From assembly GCF_001905825.1 (NCBI RefSeq), contig NZ_LIVV01000003.1, positions 141,032 to 205,031 on the forward strand: a DNA stretch of 64,000 bases. Reading direction: 5' to 3'. The translations under genes were made by a program, and so were the position numbers. The stretch is from Streptomyces sp. CB02009 (lineage in GTDB: Bacteria > Actinomycetota > Actinomycetes > Streptomycetales > Streptomycetaceae). A model generated the notes under the pieces. That model was not told where the DNA came from. It saw only the letters and a list, made by a program, of their open reading frames with translations, and did no database searches. Of the stretch, positions 26,968 through 36,700 are shown one piece after another. Position 1 is the stretch's first letter. The number at the start of each line of letters is the position of its first letter.

Positions 26968-28286
26968 CGTCCACGTCCTTCGGCCGGTTCGTGGCCGCGG
27001 CCCACGCCAGGGGCGCCCTCGTCGTCCAGCCCCGCATGGGCTTCTCCGAGCCCACCCGGATGCGGACCGGGCTCGCGGCCACCAAGGCCGCCACGGACGC
27101 CGTCGCCGGCACCCTCACCATCGACAGCTACACCAGGGTCTGCGACGAGCCCTCCGCCGTCCGCGCCCTGAGCGACGGCATCCCGCTCAACGGCTACCCG
27201 ATCACCTCCTACAGCCCGGGCACCTCGCACTGGGTCCTGGACGGACTCGCGGACGACACCTTCCCCGTCCAGGTCCGGCACGGCTCGGCACGGCCCCAGC
27301 GGATCGTCGCCGCGCTCGCCAGGCTCGGCCTCACCGCGACGGAGGGCGGCCCCGTCTCGTACTGCCTGCCCTACGGACGCACCCCGCTGGAGGACTCCGT
27401 CCGCAACTGGGACGAGACCTGCCGGCAGCTGGCCGCCCTGCGCGCCGACGGCGCGGAACCCCACCTGGAGAGCTTCGGCGGCTGCATGCTCGGCCAGCTC
27501 TGCCCGCCGGGACTGCTCGTGGCCATCAGCGCCCTGGAAGGGGTCTTCTTCCACCGGGCCGGACTGCGGTCCGTCTCGCTCAGCTACGCCCAGCAGACCA
27601 ACCCCGAGCAGGACCGGCAGGCGGTCCGCGCGCTGCGCCGGCTCGCGGCCGAACTCCTGCCGGACACCGACTGGCACGTCGTCGTCTACACCTACATGGG
27701 CGTCTACCCGAGGACCACGCGCGGCGCCCACGCCCTCCTCGCGGACTCCGCCGAGCTCGCGGTCCGGGCCGGCGGGCAGCGGCTCATCGTGAAGACCGCG
27801 GCCGAGGCCCACCGCATCCCGACCGTCGCCGAGAACGTCCGGGCCCTGCGCATCGCGACGGAGGCGGCCCGCCGGGCCGCCGCGACCTCGGGCGCCGACA
27901 ACGGCGAGGGCGGGGACGACGAGACGGGCAACCCCGTCTACGCGGAGGCCCGCGCCCTCGTGGACGCCGTACTCGACCTGCACACCGACCTCGGCAGCGC
28001 GCTCCTGAAGGCCTTCGAGCGCGGCTACCTGGATGTCCCGTACTGCCTGCACCCCGACAACGCCGGCCGCTCCCGCAGCCACATCGACGCTGCGGGCCGC
28101 CTGACCTGGTCGAACATCGGGGCCATGCCCATCGGCCGGGTCGCCGGACGCAGCGGCGCCCGGCTCACCGCGACCGGACTGCACGACGCGCTGACCTTCG
28201 TACAGCGCCGTTACGACCACCTCGACACCCGCACCGAGGACGTCGGCCCCCTCCCCGTCGACGCCCCTCTCCTCCAGGAGGTATGA
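26964..28286 (+). CDS. Glutamate mutase, catalytic epsilon (E) subunit
   Basis: This 440-residue TIM-barrel subunit carries the substrate site of adenosylcobalamin-dependent glutamate mutase. Family segments are VVQPRMGFSEPTRM, TLTIDSYTRV, PLNGYPITSY and VRHGSARPQRIV near the N-terminus, ATEGGPVSYCLPYGR, and SFGGCMLGQLCPPGLLVAIS. Overlap of its GTG with the S-subunit stop and of its own stop with the downstream Met codons shows tight coupling. 3-Methylaspartate is a known building block of friulimicin-type peptides and a precursor in vicenistatin and nikkomycin pathways. In this cluster it is most simply a monomer for the NRPS or the substrate of the two enzymes that follow. Confidence 0.92.
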   Translation: MTSTSFGRFVAAAHARGALVVQPRMGFSEPTRMRTGLAATKAATDAVAGTLTIDSYTRVCDEPSAVRALSDGIPLNGYPITSYSPGTSHWVLDGLADDTFPVQVRHGSARPQRIVAALARLGLTATEGGPVSYCLPYGRTPLEDSVRNWDETCRQLAALRADGAEPHLESFGGCMLGQLCPPGLLVAISALEGVFFHRAGLRSVSLSYAQQTNPEQDRQAVRALRRLAAELLPDTDWHVVVYTYMGVYPRTTRGAHALLADSAELAVRAGGQRLIVKTAAEAHRIPTVAENVRALRIATEAARRAAATSGADNGEGGDDETGNPVYAEARALVDAVLDLHTDLGSALLKAFERGYLDVPYCLHPDNAGRSRSHIDAAGRLTWSNIGAMPIGRVAGRSGARLTATGLHDALTFVQRRYDHLDTRTEDVGPLPVDAPLLQEV

Positions 28287-28288
28287 CC

Positions 28289-29305
28289 ATGACCGTCACC
28301 ATCGCCGAGGCCGTGGACGAGGCGCTCCTGCCGTTCCCGGCGTCGCCCGACGCGCATCTCACCGATCCGCTGACCCGGGCCACCCTGCGCGTGCAGAGCC
28401 ACATGCTCGCCGCGACCCGCGCCTTCCTGACCGGCCAGGGCTTCCAGGAGCTGCTGCCGCCCATCATCGGCCCGGTCACCGACCCCGGCATCCGCGGCTC
28501 CAAGCAGGTGGACGTCGACTTCTACGGCCACAAGTACAAGATGATGACGAGCGCGATCCTCTACAAGCAGGCCTCGCTCCTCGCCTTCGACAAGATCTTC
28601 TACATCGCGCCCAACGTCCGGCTGGAGCCCCTGGAGACGGCCGTCACGCACCGGCACCTCGCCGAGTTCCACCAGATCGACGTCGAGATACGCGACGCCC
28701 GCCGCGAGGACGCGATGGACCTCGCCGAGCGGCTCGTCACCCATGTCGTCGCCGAGGTCGTCTCCCACATGCCGGCCGAACTCGACGTGCTCGGCCGGGA
28801 CGCCGACGCCCTGCGCCGGATCTTCGCGGACGCCTTCGGCCGCGTCGGCCACCAGCAGGCCACCGCCGAGCTCATCGGCCTCGGCCACCCCCAGGACCCG
28901 GCCGCCGAGATCGACTGGCAGGGCGAGGAGATCGTCTCCTCCCGCGCCGACCGCCCCTTCTTCATCACCGACTACCCCAAGGGCTCCCGCGGCTTCTACG
29001 ACAAGGAGAACGCCGAACAGCCCGGCGTCCTGCGGAACTTCGACCTCATCGCCCCCGAGGGCTACGGCGAACTCGCCAGCGGCAGCGAGCGGGAGCACGA
29101 CTACGCCACCCTCGTCACCCGCATGCGGGAGACCGGCGAGAACCCCGCCAAGTACGGCTGGTACCTGGACCTGGCCCGCCGCGGCATCCCCGCCAGCTCC
29201 GGCTTCGGCATCGGCCTGGAGCGCTTCACCCGCTACGTCACCGGCCGGCAGGCCGCCTGGCAGGCCAGCGCCTACCCGAAGCTCCCCGGGGTGGTGTCGG
29301 CGTGA
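28289..29305 (+). CDS. Class II aminoacyl-tRNA-synthetase-like / asparagine synthetase-like enzyme
   Basis: This 338-residue enzyme has the catalytic core of an AspRS/AsnRS but no N-terminal anticodon-binding domain. Motif 2 is represented by YIAPNVRLEPLET followed by THRHLAEFHQIDVE, and motif 3 by SSGFGIGLERFTRYVTG, with DYPKGSRGFYDKEN between. The closest functional precedent is the archaeal-type asparagine synthetase related to AsnRS, which amidates aspartate through an aspartyl-adenylate. By context (immediately after glutamate mutase) amidation of 3-methylaspartate to 3-methylasparagine, or activation of it for transfer, is an attractive inference. ATG 28289 has aggaggt at the right distance; the ATG at 28283 is too close. 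It overlaps the next gene by 4 bp. Confidence 0.75.
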   Translation: MTVTIAEAVDEALLPFPASPDAHLTDPLTRATLRVQSHMLAATRAFLTGQGFQELLPPIIGPVTDPGIRGSKQVDVDFYGHKYKMMTSAILYKQASLLAFDKIFYIAPNVRLEPLETAVTHRHLAEFHQIDVEIRDARREDAMDLAERLVTHVVAEVVSHMPAELDVLGRDADALRRIFADAFGRVGHQQATAELIGLGHPQDPAAEIDWQGEEIVSSRADRPFFITDYPKGSRGFYDKENAEQPGVLRNFDLIAPEGYGELASGSEREHDYATLVTRMRETGENPAKYGWYLDLARRGIPASSGFGIGLERFTRYVTGRQAAWQASAYPKLPGVVSA

Positions 29306-30597
29306 GCACCGCACTCGTCGCGGACGGCTTCCCCGAGGAGCAGGTCCGGCAGCGCGCCCGGCACGGCGCCGGGGCGGTCTTCCCCGCCGAGGCGGGCTAC
29401 GGCACCGGACTGCTCGGCGCCGTTCCCGCCCCGTCGCCGGAGCGGACCGGGTACGACCCGGAGGACGTCCTGGAACGGATCCGGATCGTGCCGCCCGTCT
29501 TCATGCCCGAGCGGCTGAAGAAGCTCATCGACCTCGCCCGCGAGCCGCTCTACAGCGACGTCGCGCTCGACACCGTCATCGGCGGGTTCAGCAGCCGGCT
29601 GCCGCTGTACGTGTCGGCCTTCGGGTCCACCCGGGTCGCCAGCCACGACCTCGGCGAGGCCGCGGGCCGGCAGGCCGGAGCGCTCGGCATCCCGCTGGTC
29701 ATCGGCGAGAACGTCGTCCCCGTCAACGGCTACCGCAGCGCGGGCGAGGCGGGCGCCTCCCCGCTGCTCGGCCGGATCGCCGCCTACGCCGCGGCGGCCG
29801 ACGACGAGCACGGCGGCGTCGTCGTCCAGCAGTCCACCGAGGACGCCGACGCCGAGGTGTGGAACCTCGTCTACAGCGACCCCGTCACGGAACCCCTCCT
29901 CGCCACCGGCCGCCTCGCCTTCGAGCTCAAGGTCGGCCAGGGCGCCAAGCCCGGCCTCGGCGGACTCACCCTCCTCGACCGGGAGACCGCGGGCCAGGTC
30001 TCCGAGCAGTACTCCCTCGACGAGGTGTTCGGCGCCGGCAGCGACCAGGTGCTCCGGGTCGCCAGCCCCGGCACCTTCACCGAGGAGATCCTGCGCCAGC
30101 AGATCCGCCTCATGCGCAACAACTTCCCCCGGGCCCGCGTGTGGGTGAAGCTCCACCCCGGCCGGGACGTGGCCCACGCCGCGGCCACCGCCTGGGCGGC
30201 CGGCGCGGACTCCGTCACCGTCGACGGCGCGGAGGGCGGCACCGCCTGGGCCCCCACCGGCTTCCTCGGCCACGTCGGCCTGCCGCTCGCCGACTGCCTG
30301 CGCCGGGTCGGACCCACCGACCACTGCCTCCTCGCCAGCGGACGCATGTGGGAGGGCACCCGCGCCGTCAAGGCCCTCGCCCTCGGCGCCCGCGCCGTCG
30401 GCCTCGGCCGCGCCGCACTGCTCGCCGTCGACGAGGACCGCGAGGCGGGCCTGACCCGGCTCGTCGAAGCCCTCGCCCTCGAACTGCGGATGCTGACCAG
30501 CGCGGTCGGTAAGTACCACGTGAACGGCCTGGATCCGGAGGACCTGCTCCTGCCGGACCGGTGGGAGCGGCCCCCGGCCGCCCCCGGCGCCGCCTAG
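29302..30597 (+). CDS. Stand-alone glutamate-synthase-like FMN domain protein
   Basis: This 431-residue protein is related to the FMN-binding (synthase) domain of GltB. Visible are FELKVGQGAKPGLGGLTLLD (GltB signature), VWVKLHPGRDVAHAA, and the flavin phosphate-binding stretch SVTVDGAEGGTAWAP. It lacks the glutamine amidotransferase domain and the beta-helix domain of GltB. The cysteine triad that binds the 3Fe-4S cluster is not seen (the corresponding region reads TDHCLLASGRMWEG). It may therefore perform an FMN-dependent redox or ammonia-transfer reaction on an amino-acid intermediate, perhaps supplied by the aaRS-like enzyme whose stop it overlaps. The actual reaction is unknown. It is the last small gene before the NRPS, with a 105-bp gap. 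Confidence 0.72.
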   Translation: MSTALVADGFPEEQVRQRARHGAGAVFPAEAGYGTGLLGAVPAPSPERTGYDPEDVLERIRIVPPVFMPERLKKLIDLAREPLYSDVALDTVIGGFSSRLPLYVSAFGSTRVASHDLGEAAGRQAGALGIPLVIGENVVPVNGYRSAGEAGASPLLGRIAAYAAAADDEHGGVVVQQSTEDADAEVWNLVYSDPVTEPLLATGRLAFELKVGQGAKPGLGGLTLLDRETAGQVSEQYSLDEVFGAGSDQVLRVASPGTFTEEILRQQIRLMRNNFPRARVWVKLHPGRDVAHAAATAWAAGADSVTVDGAEGGTAWAPTGFLGHVGLPLADCLRRVGPTDHCLLASGRMWEGTRAVKALALGARAVGLGRAALLAVDEDREAGLTRLVEALALELRMLTSAVGKYHVNGLDPEDLLLPDRWERPPAAPGAA

Positions 30598-30702
30598 CCC
30601 GCCTCAGCACCACCAACGCGATTCCCAGTCGTGGCCGTACGGGATGTCCGGCACGCCGCGAGACCCGTACCCGCCCGAACCTTCGAGAATGGTGTCGAGA
30701 AG

Positions 30703-33700
30703 ATGTCTCACCAGCACTCCGTCCAGGCTCCCGCCGTCGACATCGACGCGTACAACAGCACCGCCGTGCGGCTCCCCGAGGGCGCCCTGCACGAGTTGTT
30801 CGCCGCCCAGGCCGCACGGACGCCGGACGCCGTGGCGCTGGTGTGCGGGGAACGCGAACTCAGCTACCGCGGGCTGGAATCGGCCGCCACCGCCCTGGCC
30901 CACCGCCTGCGGGACCGGGGCGTGCGCTCCGGCGACGCCGTCGGCCTCTTCCAGGACCGCTCCCTCGACTACGTCGTCGCGATGCTCGCCGTGCTCAAGG
31001 CGGGCGGCGCCTACGTGCCGCTGGACCCGCGCCAGCCGGAGGACCGGCGGGCGTTCATCCTCGCCGACACCGGGGCCGTGCTCCTCCTCACCGACCGCGA
31101 CGAGCCGGAGCTGGCCTTCGCCGGCGACCTGCCGGTGCTGAGGCCGGCGGCGGACGTGACGGTTACGGAGCGGGACGACCTGCCTCCTCTCGACGTGGCC
31201 GTGCATCCGGACGCGTTGGCGTACGTGATGTACACGTCGGGTTCGAGTGGTGTGCCGAAGGGTGTGGCGAACACCCATCGGAACGTCGTGGAGCTGGCGT
31301 TGGATCCGTGGTGGGGTGCGGGTTCCGGTGAGGGTGCGGGTGCGGGTGCGGGTGCGGGTGCGGGTGCGGGTGCGGGGGAGCGGCACCGGCGGGTGCTCGC
31401 GTACTCGCCGCTGGCCTTCGACTCGTCGACGTACGAGCTGTGGGTGCCGCTGCTGAGCGGGGGGACGGCGGTGGTGCTGAGCGCGCCGAAGGTGGACATC
31501 GGCGAGCTGGCGCGGGAGATCGCCGGGCAGGGCATCACCGCGGTGTACTTCACGACGGCCCTCTTCGACGCGATGGCCTCGGAGGCGGTCGAGTCGCTCG
31601 CCGGGCTCGCGGAGATCTGGACCGGAGGCGACGTGCTCTCCGCGCCGGCCCTCCAGCGGGTCCTGGACTCCTGCCCGGACACGTCGGTGGTGCACGCGTA
31701 CGGTCCGACGGAGTCGACGGTGTTCTGCAGCTACCAGGCCTTCGAGCCCGGTGAGCGGGTGGTGGAGCGTCTGCACCTCGGGGTGCCGATGGCCAACACC
31801 CGGATGTACGTGCTCGACGAGGAACTGCGGCACGTCCTCCCCGGGACCGTGGGCGAGCTGTACGTCGCCGGCAGCCATCTGGCCCGCGGGTACGTGGGCC
31901 GCCCGGCGCTGAGCGCGGAGCGGTTCGTGGCGGACCCGTTCGGGCCGGCCGGTGAGCGGATGTACCGGACGGGCGACCTGGCCCGGTGGAACGAGTTCGG
32001 CGAGATCGTCTTCGAGGGGCGTGCGGACCAGCAGGTGAAGCTGCGCGGCTTCCGCATCGAGCTGGGGGAGATCGAGACCGCGCTCCTGGCCCACGAGTCG
32101 GTCGCGCAGGCCGCGGTCATCGTGCGGGAGGACCGGCCCGGCGACAAGCGACTCGTCGCCTACGTCGTCCCCGCCCTCGACGCCCGCGTCGACACCGAGG
32201 CCCTCCACGGCCACAGCGCCGATCGCCTCGCCGAGTACATGGTCCCCTCCGCGTTCGTCGCGCTCGCCGAACTCCCCCTGACCGCCAACGGCAAGCTCGA
32301 CCGCCGCGCCCTGCCCCAGCCCGTGCTGGGCGGCGAGGGCGACGGTCGGGCCCCGCGCAACCCCGTCGAGGAGGTGCTGTGCGGCCTGTTCGCCGACGCC
32401 CTCGGCGAGCCCGCCGTCTCCATCGACGACGACTTCTTCCGCCTCGGCGGGCACTCCCTCCTCGCCACCCGCCTGGTGGGCCGGGTCCGCACCGCCCTCG
32501 CCACCGAACTCTCCCTCCGCGACTTCTTCCTGTACCCGACCGTCGCCGGACTCGCCCGGCTGATCGCGGCCGGCGCCGGGCAGGCCCCGCGCCCCGCGCT
32601 CACCGCCGCCGGCCGGTCCGACGACGACCTCCCGCTCTCCGCCGCCCAGCGCCGCCTCTGGTTCCTCGACCAGATGGAGGGCCCCTCGGCCACGTACAAC
32701 ATCCCCCTCGCCGTACGCCTCACCGGCGCCGTCGACCCGGAGTTGCTGCGGCAGGCGCTCGGGGACGTGATGGCCCGCCACGAGGTCCTCCGCACCACCT
32801 ACCCGGTGCACGAGGGCGAGCCGCGCCAGCACATCGCCGACCCCGAGCGGATCACCGTGCCGCTCGCCGTCGCCACCGTCACCGACGACGAGCTGCCCGC
32901 CCGGCTCGCCGAGGAGACCGCGCACCTCTTCGACCTCGCCACCGAACTCCCCCTGCACGCCGTGCTGCTCGACCTGGCGCCGACCCGGAGCGTGCTCGTC
33001 CTCGTCGTGCACCACATCGCCTCCGACGGCTGGTCCCACACACCCCTCATGCGGGACCTCGGTGCCGCCTACACCGCCCGCGCCCAGGGCGCGGCGCCCG
33101 AGTGGGAGCCGCTGCCGGCCCAGTACGCCGACTACTCCCTCTGGCAGCGCGAGCTGCTCGCCGACCACGAGGAGGCCCAGCTAGCCCACTGGCGGGAGGC
33201 GCTCGACCGGCTGCCCACCGAGGTCACCCTGCCCACCAGCCGGCCCCGGCCGGTCGTGGCCTCCTACCGCGGCGCCACCCACACCGTGCACTGCCCGGCG
33301 GAGACCCACCAGGCGCTCAGCACCCTCGCGAGGGAGCACGGCGTCACCCTCTTCATGGTGGCGCAGGCGGCCACGGTGGCCCTCCTGTCCCGTTCCGGGG
33401 CGGGCACCGACATCCCCCTCGGCTCGCTCGTCGCCGGGCGGACCGACGAGGCCCTGGAGGACCTGGTCGGGTTCTTCGTCAACACCCTCGTCCTGCGCAC
33501 CGACGCCTCCGGCGACCCGACCTTCCGCGAACTCCTCGACCGGGTCCGGGAGACCGACCTCGGAGCCTGGGCGCACCAGGACCTGCCGTTCGACCGGCTC
33601 GTGGAGACCCTCAACCCCGAGCGCTCGGCCGCCCGCCACCCGCTCTTCCAGGTCATGCTCACCCTCGCCGAGGCCGCCGAGGCCACACCCGCGCTGCCGG

Positions 33701-36700
33701 GCGTCCGTGCCGAGACCAGCCAACTGAGCGCGGGCATCGCCAAGTTCGACCTCACCGTCAACTTCTACGAGCACCGCGACCGTCTCGGCCACCCCCACGG
33801 CCTCGACATCGTCCTCGAGTACGCCACCGACCTGTACGACCCCGACACCGTCGAGGCGGCCGGAGAACGGCTGGCCCGGGTCCTGGACGCCGTCATCGCC
33901 GACCCGGACGTCAAGGTCGCCGACATCGAACTGCTCTCCTCCGCCCAGCGCCACGCGCTGCTCGCCGACTACAACGACACCGCCGCACGGCTTCCCGAGG
34001 GCGCGCTGCACGAGGTGTTCGCCGTCCAGGCCGCACGGACGCCGGACGCCGTGGCGCTGGTGTGCGGGGAGCACGAGACGACGTACCGCGACCTCGACCG
34101 CGCGTCGGACGCGTTCGCCGCCCGGCTCGCCGCGCACGGGGTCCGGCCCGGTGGTGCCGTGGGCCTCTTCCTCGACCGCTCGGCGGAGTTCGTGGTCGCG
34201 GCCCTCGCCGTGCTGAAGGCGGGCGGTGCCTATGTGCCGCTGGACCCGCGCCAGCCGGAGGAGCGGCTCGCGTTCATCCTCGCCGACACGGGAGCGCCGC
34301 TCCTCGTCACCGACCGCCCCGCCCAGGACGTCGGGTTCGCCCGGGACCTGGACACGCTGCCGGCTCCCGACCTGCGGGCCCTCCTCGCGGAGACGGATGT
34401 CCCGGCTCCCGAACCGGCCGTGCATCCGGACCAGTTGGCCTACGTGATGTACACGTCGGGTTCGAGTGGTGTGCCGAAGGGTGTGGCGAACACGCATCGG
34501 AACGTCGTGGAGCTGGCGTTGGATCCGTGGTGGCGTTCGGGTTCGGGTTCTGGTTCGGGGGAGCGGCACCGGCGGGTGCTCGCGTATTCGCCGCTGGCCT
34601 TCGACTCATCCACGTACGAGTTGTGGGTGCCGCTGCTGAGCGGGGGCACGGCGGTGGTGCTGAGCGCGCCGAAGGTGGACATCGGCGAGCTGGCGCGGAC
34701 GATCGTGGAGCAGCAGATCTCGGCGGTCTACTTCACCACCGCGCTCTTCGACGCGATGGCCTCGGAGGCGGTCGACTCGCTCGCCGGGCTCGCGGAGATC
34801 TGGACCGGAGGCGACGTCCTGTCCGCCCCGGCGCTGCGCCGGGTGCTCGACTCCTGCCCGGACACCTCCGTGGTGCACGCGTACGGCCCGACGGAGTCGA
34901 CGGTGTTCTGCAGCTACCAGGCCTTCGGTCCTGCCGAGCGGGTGGTGGAGCGTCTCCACCTGGGCGTGCCGATGGCCAACACCCGGATGTACGTGCTCGA
35001 CGAGGGGCTGCGGCCGGTCGTCCCCGGGGTGGTCGGCGAGCTGTATGTCGCCGGCAGCCATCTGGCCCGCGGTTATGTGGGTCGGCCGGCGCTGAGCGCG
35101 GAGCGGTTCGTGGCGGATCCGTTCGGTCCGGCGGGTGAGCGGATGTACCGGACGGGCGACCTGGCCCGGTGGAACGAGTTCGGCGAGATCGTCTTCGAGG
35201 GGCGTGCGGACCAGCAGGTGAAGCTTCGCGGCTTCCGCATCGAGCTGGGGGAGATCGAGACCGCGCTCCTGGCCCACGAGTCGGTCGCGCAGGCCGCGGT
35301 GATCGTGCGGGAGGACCGGCCCGGCGACAAGCGCCTCGTCGCCTACGTCGTCCCCGCGCCGGGAAACCGCGTCGACACCGACAGCCTGCGACGCCACGCC
35401 GCGCAGCGGCTCGCCGAGTACATGGTCCCCGCCGCCTTCGTCGAGCTCGACGTCCTTCCCCTGACCGCCAACGGCAAGCTCGACCGCCGCGCCCTGCCCG
35501 CGCCCAGGCTCGGCACGGGACCCGGCGGCCGGCAGGGCCGCACCCCCGTCGAGGAAGTGCTGTGCGGTCTCTTCGCCGACGCGCTCGGGCTGCCCGCCGT
35601 CTCCATCGACGACGACTTCTTCCGCCTCGGCGGGCACTCCCTGCTCGGTACGCGGCTGGTCAGCCGCATCCGGCACACGCTGGGGGCGCAGGTGTCCGTC
35701 CGCGACCTCTTCCGCTGCCCCTCCGTCGCCGGATTCGCCGAGTACCTCGCCGACCCCGGTGCCGACGGGCAGGGGCGGCGGCCGGCCCTCGTGGCGGGCG
35801 AACGGCCCGAGCGGGTACCGCTGTCCGCCGCCCAGCGCCGCCTCTGGTTCCTGGCCCAGATGGAGGGCGCGTCGGCGACCTACAACATCCCCCTCGCCGT
35901 ACGCCTCACCGGCGACCTCGACGCCGACGCGCTGCGGCTGGCCCTGTCCGACGTCGTCGGGCGCCACGAGGCGCTGCGGACGGTCTTCCCCGCCGAGCAG
36001 GGCACGCCCCACCAGGTGGTCGTCCCGGCCGCCGGGGCGCAGCTCGACCTGCCGGTCATCCCGGCGACCCGCGACGCACTCCCCGCGGTCCTGCGCGACC
36101 TGTCCGCCACGACCTTCGACCTGGCCCGCGAACTGCCCGTCCGCGCCGACCTGGTGCGGATCGCGGAAGACGAGCACGTGCTGCTCCTCGTGACCCACCA
36201 CATCGCCTCCGACGGCTGGTCCAACACGCCCCTCATGCGGGACCTCGGCGCCGCCTACACGGCCCGCGTCGAGGGAGCCGCGCCCGAGTGGGAGGCGCTG
36301 CCCGTCCAGTACGCCGACTACGCCCTCTGGCAGCAGGCCCTGCTCGCCGCCGACGAGGAGCGGCAGCTCGACCACTGGCGCAAGGCGCTCGACCGGCTCC
36401 CGGAGGAGGTGACGCTGCCCGCCGACCGGGCCCGGCCGGCCACCGCCTCGTACCGGGGCGCCTCCCTCACCGTCCAGTGCCCCGCGGACCTGCACACCGC
36501 GCTCACCCGGCTCGCCCGCGAGAACGGCACGACGCTCTTCATGGTGGCGCAGGCGGCCACCGCGGTCCTCCTCTCGCGGTCCGGCGCCGGCGCGGACATC
36601 CCGCTCGGCTCGCCGGTCGCCGGCCGGACCGACGAGGCCCTCGAAGACCTGGTCGGCTTCTTCGTGAACACGCTGGTGCTGCGCACCGACGTCAGCGGCA

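Noticed and set aside
30631..30702. Earlier ATG for NRPS 1
   Set aside because: The extra 24 residues have no similarity to adenylation domains; the ATG at 30703 begins immediately before the conserved region.
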